Below are positions 24,701 to 35,900 of a DNA stretch of 64,000 nucleotides, piece by piece. Position numbers and translations under genes: made by a program. Numbering within the stretch: position 1 is the first letter of the stretch; every line of letters begins with the position of its first letter. This stretch comes from Meandrina meandrites (lineage: Eukaryota; Cnidaria; Anthozoa; Scleractinia; Meandrinidae), in NCBI GenBank assembly GCA_963693305.1, contig OY855914.1, forward strand, positions 23,720,972-23,784,971. Direction: 5' to 3'. Below the pieces are notes generated by a model. That model was not told the origin of the DNA. It searched no databases and saw only the letters and a program-made list of their open reading frames with translations.

Positions 24701-27700
24701 AACGTTCAAAGCAAAGCTGCAAAATTATGAACTCATCTTGTTTTAAGATAACTATTAAAAATAAACGGCACGCAATGCATGCAGAAGCGATGACGTTTCA
24801 CAAGGGGTCTTAAAGAATTTTCAGGAAATTTGACAGAAAATTTCAAGAAAGGTAATAAAAAATAGCTGACAACTTCTGTGTTGAATGATTGTTCGACAAA
24901 AGTTGCGTTATGTTGCAGGGAGATATCTGAAACTGACGACATATGATACAAGGTCAAACGCCGTCTTGAAATTGTTGAGCCCTTTTGTTTTTAAAAAAAA
25001 TTAAAGATTTCTGTTTACTAAATCTTATAAAACACATCAAATATAATTAGTCTCTTTCACTTATACTTAGAATTAGTCCTTTCTAACTGCCCGGGAGTAT
25101 TTTGCTTTAAGTTCTACGCAGTGCTTTCTTGTTGAGTTAAACTTGATTTCTTTGCTACTGACGTTTATTCCTGAACAACTTCTGTGTTGAATGACTGTTT
25201 GACAAAAGCTAAGCTGCGTTATCTTGTAGCGCGACATACGATACAAGGTCAAACGCTGTCTTGAAAATGTTTAGCCCTTTTCTTTTAAAAAATGTAAAGA
25301 TTTCTGTTTACTAAATCTAATAAAACACATCAAATATAATTTGTCTCTTTCGTTTATACATAGAATCGGTCCTTTCTAACTTCCCGGGAGTATTTTGCTT
25401 TGAGTTCTACGCCGTGATTTCTTGTTGAGTTTTACTTGAATTCTTTTCTACTGACGTTTATCCCTGAAGTTAGTTCCAAATTCTATTCGGTTCTAGAAAG
25501 ATCGGTCGATTGCAACAGACAACAGATTCCGTCCACTCGCACGACGACAAGAACAAGAACAGAAACAATGCAACTAGTTCCCAATGCTCTTCGGTTCAAT
25601 TCAGGGAATAATCGCGCTCACACCGTAACACCAAAAATTCCATAAATTCCATCGATTTTCCGCTTTACAGCATTAACCGATGACGTCATTTTATGACGTC
25701 ATCGCTTAATGAAGGTGTTTGAAGTCATCCAAAATTTAGACAAACAAAATAGACTCGCAACAATTTCCTTCTACACGCGGATCGACGGATTTGGCCTTTA
25801 AAAGCGCAACCTTTGTGATAAACTGAGCGGATCCGCTGGTTTCGAAATGCAGATCGCGGATGGGACTTGTAAGAATTTTGGCCCGGATTCCGGACTCTTC
25901 CTGTATTGAAATTCCGATCATGGATAACAAACAAAGTTCGGATAACGGACCCGTGGTTGGCCTTGGTCGGTGCAATTAGCATTTTGTCCTTCTCTGATTT
26001 TGTTTTCGGACAAGACTCATACAATCTTTGACCTCATTACGTTGGAATTTTACATTTAAACAAGACAGACAAGCATTATGCCACGATTTTAAAAAAAAAA
26101 TATTGATATAAAAAAAAGAAACATCTGCCTTGCACTGCAGTGAAATTAGTATGGGTAATGATCAAATAGCGAGGAGTGAAATTGGGTATTAAACGTTTTT
26201 TACAGGACCAAAGCAAACTGGACTAATGAAATTCAAGCGAAAATGTACGCCCTGGTACTGAGACATAAGAAACGTTGCCACGGCATGCACGCTAAAATTT
26301 CGCCATATTATACCACAGAAAGTTTTCAAGTGGTACAGATCCTTATTTGACCGAAATAAGTTGCTATAGCACGCATCGGTGGATTTGTGTACCCTATTCA
26401 TTCCCTCCCCTACTTATTTTTCAGTTGCACTGACACTAACAGAACAAGGCGCCATGAACAACATAGAAGAACTCATAGACGCCATCGCTATAGCCTTAAT
26501 TGTTGCCACTTTCCTTCTCAAAACTGGTCGTGCTCTAAAAGCCATCGAGCTATGCAAAGAAAGCTTGGTTCTGCTAAATAATGAATTGCCAAGTGTAAGA
26601 AAGCAGGTTGGCAAATGGTTTTACATGAGAATCTATGAAGCAATGTACGAAGCGTACCGTCGTATCCACGATAATACAAATGTAATAACACATGGTAGAA
26701 AACTTCTCGAAATTTACTGCGAGTGTGGTATGACAGTAGAAGAAGGGTGGCTTAGTATAGCACTGGCGCAGAACTATGAGAGTCGAAATGAGTATCTTGA
26801 GGCAAAAAACCTTTATGAGAGAGCAATCACTATCATGAGAGAAATTGGAGACAGAAACGGAGAAGCATTAGCATATGGAAACCTAGGAACTGTGTTTCAA
26901 TCTCTCTGCGACTATGTCAAGTCTAAAGAATATCTCGAAAAATCACTTGCCATCAACATAGAAATTGGTAACAGAGCAGGAGAAGCAGCAAATAACGGAA
27001 TCCAAAGATGTGTGTTTGAATCTCTCGGTGACTATGTCAAGGCTAAAGAATATCACGAGAAAGCCCTTGCAATCCATATTGAAACTGGCGACAAAGCAGG
27101 AGAAGCAGTAAGTTACGGAAACCTAGGAACTGTATTTAACTCTCTCGGTGACTATGTCAAGGCTAAAGAATATCTCGAGAAAGCACTTGTGATCAACATA
27201 GAAATTGGTAACAGAGCACGAGAAGCAGTAAATAACGGAAACCTAGGATGTGTGTTTGAATCTCTCGGTGACTATGTCAAGGCTAAAGAATATCACGAGA
27301 AAGCACTTGTGATCAACATAGAAATTGGTAACAGAGCACGAGAAGCAGTAAATAACGGAAACCTAGGATGTGTGTTTGAATCTCTCGGTGACTATGTCAA
27401 GGCTAAAGAATATCACGAGAAAGCACTTGCGATCAGCATGGAAATTGGTAACAGAGCACGAGAAGCATCAAACTACGGAAACCTAGGAATTGTGTTTCAA
27501 TTTCTCGGTGACTATGTCAAGTCTAAAGAATATCTCGAAAAATCACTTGCCATCAACATAGAAATTGGTAACAGAGCAGGAGAAGCAGCAAATAACGGAA
27601 TCCAAGGATGTGTGTTTGAATCTCTCGGTGACTATGTCAAGGCTAAAGAATATCACGAGAAAGCCCTTGCAATCCATATTGAAACTGGTGACAAAGCAGG

Positions 27701-30700
27701 AGAAGCAGTAAATTACGGGAACCTAGGAACTGTGTTCCAATTTCTCGGTGACTATGTCAAGGCAAAAAAATATCACGAGAAAGCACTTGCTATCCGTATT
27801 GAAACTGGTGACAAAGCAGGAGAAGCAGTAAGTTACGGAAACCTAGGAACTGTATTTAACTCTCTCGGTGACTATGTCAAGGCTAAAGAATATCTCGAGA
27901 AAGCACTTGTGATCAACATAGAAATTGGTAACAGAGCACGAGAAGCAGTAAATAACGGAAACCTAGGATGTGTGTTTGAATCTCTCGGTGACTATGTCAA
28001 GGCTAAAGAATATCACGAGAAAGCACTTGTGATCAACATAGAAATTGGTAACAGAGCACGAGAAGCAGTAAATAACGGAAACCTAGGATGTGTGTTTGAA
28101 TCTCTCGGTGACTATGTCAAGGCTAAAGAATATCACGAGAAAGCACTTGCGATCAGCATGGAAATTGGTGACAGAGCAGTAGAAGCAACATGTTACGGAA
28201 ACCTAGGAACTGTATTTAACTCTCTCGGTGACTATGTCAAGGCTAAAGAATATCACGAGAAAGCACTTGCGATCAACATAGAAATTGGTTACAGAGCAGG
28301 AGAAGCATCAAACTACGGAAACCTAGGAACTGTATTTAAATCTCTTGGTGACTATGTCAAGGCTAAAGAATATCACGAGAAAGCACTTGCGATCAACATA
28401 GAAATTGGTTACAGAGCAGGAGAAGCATCAAACTACGGAAACCTAGGAACTGTATTTAAATCTCTTGGTGACTATGTCAAGGCTAAAGAATATCACGAGA
28501 AAGCACTTGCGATCCATATTGAAACTCATGACAAAGCGGGAGAAGCAGTAAATTACGGAAACCTAGGAAGTGTATTTAACTCTCTCGGTGACTATGTCAA
28601 GGCTAAAGAATATCACGAGAAATCACTTGTGATCAACATAGAAATTGGTAACAGAGCACGAGAAGCATCAAACTACGGAAACCTAGGAACTGTGTTTCAA
28701 TTTCTCGGTGACTACGTCAACGCTAAAGAATATCTCGAGAAAGCACTTGCTGTCCACATTGAAACTGGTGACAAAGCAGGAGAAGCAGCAAATTACGGAA
28801 ACCTAGGAAGTGTATTTAACTCTCTCGGTGACTATGTCAAGGCTAAAGAATATCACGAGAAAGCACTTGTGATCAACATAGAAATTGGTAACAGAGCACG
28901 AGAAGCATCAAACTACGGAAACCTAGGAACTGTGTTTCAATTTCTTGGCGACTATGTCAAAGCTAAAGAATATCTCGAGAAAGCACTTGCTATCCACATT
29001 GAAACTGGTGACAAAGCAGGAGAAGCAACAAACTACCGAAACCTAGGAACTTTGTTTACATCTCTCAGTGACTATGTCAAGGCTAAAGAATATTACGAGA
29101 AAGCACTTGCGATCACCATGAAAATTGGTGATAGAGAAGGAGAATCAAAATGTTACGCTTGCCTAGGAACTGTGTTTATATCTCTAGGGGAATTTGTCAA
29201 GACTAAAGAATATCTTGAAAAAGCACTTGTGATCAAAAGGAAAATTAGGCACAAGGCAGGAGAAGCAGAAATTTACGAAATGCTGGGAAATGCGTATAAT
29301 CTTCTTCGAAAATATAGAGAGAGTGAGCAAAATCTACAGAAAGCACTCGCGATCAACATTAACATTGGTAGCAGAGGCAATGAAGGATCAAATTACAGAA
29401 ACCTTGGAAATGTTCATCTATCTCTTGGGGACGATATCAAGGCTAAAATGTTCTTTGAAAAAGCACTTGCGATCGCAATTGAAACTGGTGACAGACGATC
29501 AGAAGCATACAGTTGCACACAACTAGGAATAGCGTTTAACTCGCTCCGTGAATACTTCATGGCGGAAAAATATCTTGAGGAGGCACTTTCAATAATGAAA
29601 GATGCTGAAGACAGTGAAACTAAGTCCAGATGTTATTTTCATCTTGCATGGATGAAGTTAGTGCAAGAGAAGTTCCAGGAAGCGGATTTCTATCTGTTTC
29701 AAAGTATTGAAAAATGTGAAGATGTGCGAGGTTTTAATGCAGACAACGATGAAATTAAGATATCCCTAGCAGACATGCATACACTTCCCTACCAGTTGCT
29801 CAGTGGATTTCTTTGTTGCGAAGGAAATCCAAACAATGCTCTTTATGTTGAAGAGCTGGGACGGGCTAGAGCCCTAGCAGACTTGATGGCAACACAGTAT
29901 TCCGCCGACAAACATATATCGGCTAATCCGCAATCATGGATTGGCATTGAAAATATTATATTGAAAGAAAGCAACTGCACTTGTTTGTACATTTCTTACC
30001 TTGCGAATAGAGTGTTTTTGTGGATTCTCAAGACCAGCGGAGTCATTTCTTTCCGAGAGGTGACAGTGGATCAAAAGACACTTCACAAAAGATTAGCAAA
30101 TCCAGCTAAAAATGTGGATGAGTTTTTTGCAATCATGGCTAAACGTTTTCGCAGCTTTGGTATTTTACCCGAGGAGGTTTGCGAAGATCGATCAATAAAT
30201 GACATTGAGCCGGCACAATCTGATTCTTCTAAGAAAGAGAGCCTCGCAGTTTTGAGACAGGCAAAGGAGGAGGAAGATCCCGAACCGAGTTTAACTTTGT
30301 TCCACGAAATGCTCATCAAACCTGTGTCCGACTTACTTGACGAGCCTGAAATCATCATTGTTCCTCATCGCAACTTGTACCGTGTTCCATTTGCAGCTTT
30401 ACTCGATAAAACTGGGAGGTATTTATCAGAGACTTTCAAAATCCGCATCATTCCTTCATTGACGACTCTCAAACTCATTCAGGACAGTCCTGCAGACTAT
30501 CACAGTCAGACTGGTGCTCTGATAGTGGGTGATCCTGATGTTGGCGAGGTGATTTACAATGGACGTCTCAATAAAAACTTTGTATCATTGCCTGGTGCAA
30601 GAAAGGAAGCAAAGATGATTGGACGACTGTTGGGCGATCAACCTTTGTTAGGAAAGGAAGCAACGAAGACGGCAGTACTTCAAAGGATATCGTCAGTGAG

Positions 30701-32939
30701 TCTGATCCATTTTGCTGCACATGGTAATGCTGAAAGAGGAGAAATTGCCCTTGCCCCACCATGCTCCACTACTGAGATTCCAAAGGAAGACGACTACCTT
30801 TTGAAAATGTCTGACATTTCACAAGTTCAACTGCGAGCAAAATTGGTAGTTCTAAGTTGCTGTCACAGTGCCCGTGGACAAATTAGGGCCGAGGGAGCTG
30901 TTGGAATCGCTCGCGCATTCTTAGGATCCGGTGCACGCTCAGTGTTGGTAGCACTGTGGGCCCTAGAAGACATCGCAACAAAGCAGTTCATGAACTGTTT
31001 TTACTATCACCTTGTTCGTGGAGAAAGTGCCAGTGAATCTCTTTACAAGGCCATGAAGTGGATGAGAGATAAGCAGTGGCTGAGAGGAAACAGCGTTACC
31101 AAGGTTTCTGACTGGGCACCGTTTATGCTGATTGGAGATAATGTGACATTTGACTTTGGACTGTAAAAGTAAGTTTAAAATAGCGAAGACAAAACTTATG
31201 ATTTTGGTCAGTTGTTTGCCTGTCTCAAAATTAAAGCCATTTTTGTTTCTTTTATTACAAGTAACGAAGGCAGGACCAAAATCGTAACGTGCCGCTTTGA
31301 ATTCCTATTTTTTGATAACTGGTTTGAGTCCGAACCCATTTTTGCGAGATTAGATCGCTTATTCATGTGATTTTTTTTTGTTGCCAAAGCCGCCTATGTA
31401 TTTAGAAACAATTTCAAGGGACATAAAGAAGTCTTTTCAAGCTAGGTAGTCCAGCTATTCTCTCACTGGGATATCTCACGTCCAAACATAAAGAAGTGTG
31501 TCGGGCCGACTTCACTACAGGCTAGGTTGGTTGATTGCAACTCGTACTGTTTTGTCTTTCATGTTGTAGGAAGAAAAGACCTAGTCATGCAGTGGGCTAA
31601 AGAACACCTGTGATTACAGAGGCTCTCAACATGGGGTTTTGTTGATGGTTGACGGTTATCGAAATGAAATTTCGCCCATGAATTGAACTTATATTAACTT
31701 TTGTGTTTTTTAAATTTACTTTTGTGTTCTGGAGGATGTTCTGGTCTTTCTGTAATGAAATCATGTGATGTTTTTCAACGTACTATAAGACTTCTCATAA
31801 TGTAGTAACTGATTAATAACGAATATTAATATTTTGAAACCGGAAATACTGTCAGATGGAAAGACCAATAAGTGAGTTTTTGGGAGCAGAAAAACTGGTT
31901 TACTAGTAAAAACGATTCTCTGAGAGCCAAACGTCCGAGAGGAGCAGCAAGTTAAAAATGCTTGTTTTTGGCCTTGGAAAATTGTCGTCTTGTGACGTCT
32001 GTGTTGGTAAATCGTAAGATTGCGGTTAATTTAAAGCCGTTCAGTTCTGAAATTAATCTGGGTCGGTGACTTTGTTTTCAGCGGTAAATGATGGTGTTTG
32101 TGCAGAAATAAAAATGAAAAGCAACATTTTGCACAATTTTGCCCTTCTGCCGTAGTACCAGCCTTCCTTTCGACGCAGCCATTCATGGTCAAAATAATCA
32201 AACCATGTGAAGTCCAACCATCTCCACCCAGATGCCGAATTTCGTCAGTAAGGCACTACCTCTCTGGAACCTCTATTTTCATTCGCCCGCTGTAAACACT
32301 ACCTCTATTGTTATTCAGGGCTAGGGGCATTGTTATGACCTGTTATCTATTGTTTAAAGAACCAATGAAGTATCTAGTTCCGAGAGGTAGTGGGCGACCC
32401 AATTTTGTACACCCATTCGTATACTGAAACAAAACTTTGTTTGCTGAACGCACCGCTCCACATTCATTATATTTTCTTAGCCAACAATATTCATGTCCTC
32501 CAGTAAGGAAAACCACAGATCAAAATAAATGGCTGTCAGTCAGGGGAAGCAGTGCCGAGATCAATATACCTTACTATTAAAAACAAGCAATCGTATATTG
32601 CAATTCCTGTGTTTTGACTGGTCAACAGGCAATGGTATATGAGCTCATATACCATTGACCACAAATATCGTAGTTGATACGCGTCAACGAAAACAGCTGG
32701 GGAGCTCAAATATTGTGTGGTTCCAGAAAATATCCATACCCCCCCATGGAAGGGATTTGCTCCATGACCCCCCCCCCCCCCCCCACCCCTCTGGAAATTC
32801 CAATTTAGCTTCATACATTGCTTTAAATTTTTGGCTCTTCAAGACCCCCCCTCCTCCCCAAAATTTCCAATCCCTTCTGTGGGGGGAGTATGGATATTTT
32901 CTGGAACCACACATTGTAATTCTTTTGGGCGTTTTTAGT

Positions 32940-32971
<32 letters not shown>

Positions 32972-35900
32972 CGTTATAGCCAACTCGGCGCCATCTCAAA
33001 TCCAACAAACGTGAGTGGAATAATTTTTAAATACACTGTGTTGCAGTAAAAACAAATTCTTGCTCGGGATTATTGTCTACTGAAGACACATGCATGTAAC
33101 CACATTCGCATGTTCAAGAAGCATACTAGATTTACTTTCTTACTCTACCCACACGAGGTTAGGAAGATACGCCCTCTATATACAGCTACTTCGAGAAACG
33201 TTGTTGGAAAAAAAGCACAAAACTGCACAAGCCAATCCCAAAAGATAGTATGGGTAGATGTATTGAGCTACTGCACGTGTTGAATACTAATGAGATATAA
33301 CAACAAAATTAGCGCAAATTTCAGGTTTTCTTTCTTTTCAGACATGTAGAAACAAAGTACGTTTAGCCCCTCTGAACTTTAGAAGAATTTTCCTCACTCA
33401 AAGAGATGCAACAGTAAAAGTAGAGCTACAGATATAGGCCCCTGAGAGGAAAAACAAATTTTCCACGTGCAAAAAGACAAACTTGTAAATTCCCTTTTGG
33501 CCAATATGCAAAATTCCAGTGAATACCCAGACCACCTTTCGGTCTTGTCACATACACTTTGATGTTTTTTTCTCCGACAACCTTTCTCAAATAGCTGTAT
33601 CTGTTTATTTAACACTAGGCATGGTACATGTATATTGCAATTCCCGAGTTTGATTAGTTTACAGGCCATTGTTTATAATGAGCTCATATATGATGGACAA
33701 CAAATATGACAGGCGAACGAGTCTGTGAAAACAGGCGGGGAGCTCAAATATTGCAAGATAGCTACGCGCACCACTCAACTCGCACTCATGGAATAATTGT
33801 TAAAAATATCATATCTTGCGCTGATGACGGTGCTATTCCCTATACCAGTCCCTTTGTACAACGCTTGTTATGAATGAAAGCAAGGCTCTAGCTTCCGCTT
33901 ACATCATGTGTGGGATTTTCACAATCAATTAGCTTTTCAATTCTGTCGTTTCCGTCGCTAAGCCTTTAGTCATTAGGAATAAAATTTCAACTCACCAAGT
34001 CATCCTCTGAGTCCACATCTTCATCTAGGCTGACAGTGACAGCTAAAAGCAGTTGAAATAAAGGTGCAACAATGTTATTTTAAAGAGGAATCCTTTGTTA
34101 ACAATATTTGCCACATTACCATAAGCGCTTCAGTTTGTGATCGAGCTACGAAATTATCAATATTCTGAATATTGAAATAACACGGCATGATAAACTTTTT
34201 GCTATAAATTCAAGCCCGATGTATTATATACTTAATTTAAGTGATCCGGGTTTAAAAACTCAAAATTTTACAAAGAATGTATGCGCTTTTGGGTGCTTTT
34301 GCCACCCAGAAATTTTGCAGTTTTTGAATGCTAGTATTTCCTTCAGAGGTACACGCAAAAAATATGAAAATTTTGCCGATTATTAAGTTTCATAAGCTGT
34401 TTAAAAATCCGGAATCAATTCGTATATAGCATGATGCCCTCTCTACGCAAAGTTGTATGCTAATGAGACAAAACATAAATAACATATGAACTATATGGGG
34501 AATAAGTCCTTGCTGGAGCCAAAGTGGCCTATAACACAAGAGTTTATTCCGTTTGACCATAAGAAACTATAAAAACTGGGCGCCCTGGGCAACCCCCCCC
34601 CCTCCCTCTAAGCTGTCCCAGGTCATACTCCCCCCCCCCACCCTTCCCCTACCCCTACCATTGCTTAGTCTAAGCCCCTGGGGACCCCACCCACACCCAG
34701 CAGGTCACTCAGCCATTGTTTCATCTAATGTCTCTCGTATTCAGCACAAAAGACATTGTGCCTCACAAAAAATTGACATAATTTGAGGTACCGTAATGAT
34801 TCGATTTAGCGCCCGGGGTGCTTATTTACTTTTGGCACCTCAAGGGAGGGCGCTTATTCGAGACAGGGCGCTTATTCGGGACAGGGCACTTATTTAATTT
34901 TTTGAGAATCAACCAAATGTTCAAAACAAAACTTTAATAAATATTAAAATAACTAACAATAATACAATCTGTAACAGTAACAAATTGTTGAAAGTTCAGT
35001 TACTTTTAAAAGAATTGTTCATTTTAGCAGTAGATATATAAATGTACGGTACGGTACGGTGAATGTTCATGAGTTTATCCACGGTATTTAACAATAACAA
35101 AAACTGTAAGAATGGGGGCGCTTATTAGAATGTGGGCGCTTATTTTCCAAAAACATATTCTATGGGGGGCGCTTATTCGGAAGGGGGCGCTTATTGGAAG
35201 GAGGGCGCTAAATCGAATCAATACAGTACATGTATCTTGGCGAAGTGGCCTTTTGAGTTTTCCATGCATTGGTCTATCAATTTTCTCATAGGCAATAGCG
35301 CTCATCTTTATATTTAATTATTATTATTATTTTTTAAAACAAACATCTCTGTTTCGTTGGCCTTTGCCGCTCCCCCCCTCCCCACGGGGGTAGCTACTAC
35401 CTAAACAAACTATGGGTGGTATAAAAGAACCACTGGAACGCATTAAAATGTTTCAAGGTTGAAAGAACAATTTACGTGAATGTGAGAGCAGTTAACTCAA
35501 TAAAAAGAGAAAAAAGAACAATGGCATAAAAACTTAAAAGAGCTTTGTGTGTTGAACATTTATGTGAAAATCAACATGACTGACTTAGGCCTGGTTTAAA
35601 AGTCGCATTTTACATGCGCCGAATCAAATTGCCGAATCAAGTGCATGTTAAATGCGACGTTTAAAACAATTACATGCGAGTTCAGTCGAATATTCAACTG
35701 TTCCAGTTTCATTGCCGTTCATAGCTGTTCTTTGCGGAGCAAGAACGTGAAATGACCAGAAATCACCAGAATTCCGGCACTTCAAAGAAAATGCGCTATT
35801 TCCGGAAAAAATAAGGTGGTCTGCCACTGATGAAGAAAATTCTCATAGGAGTCAACTGTCATCAACTCCCATCCTTGTTTGGCCCGGGTTTCAAACAGCA

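Larger units (their letters stand above)
17808..33997. repeat. Subunit R2 of the older intron-4 tandem duplication
   Basis: Homologous to R1 and R3 but longer. It carries a Dong-like LINE (21721-24688), a CRE-bearing element (24785-25707), extra TPR units in its gene, and two extra MITEs (32246 and 32716). It lacks the CCGTAATG MITE seen in R1 and R3. Its right end coincides with FSIP1 exon 4: homology with R1 and R3 stops inside the last bases of that exon. Confidence 0.85.
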
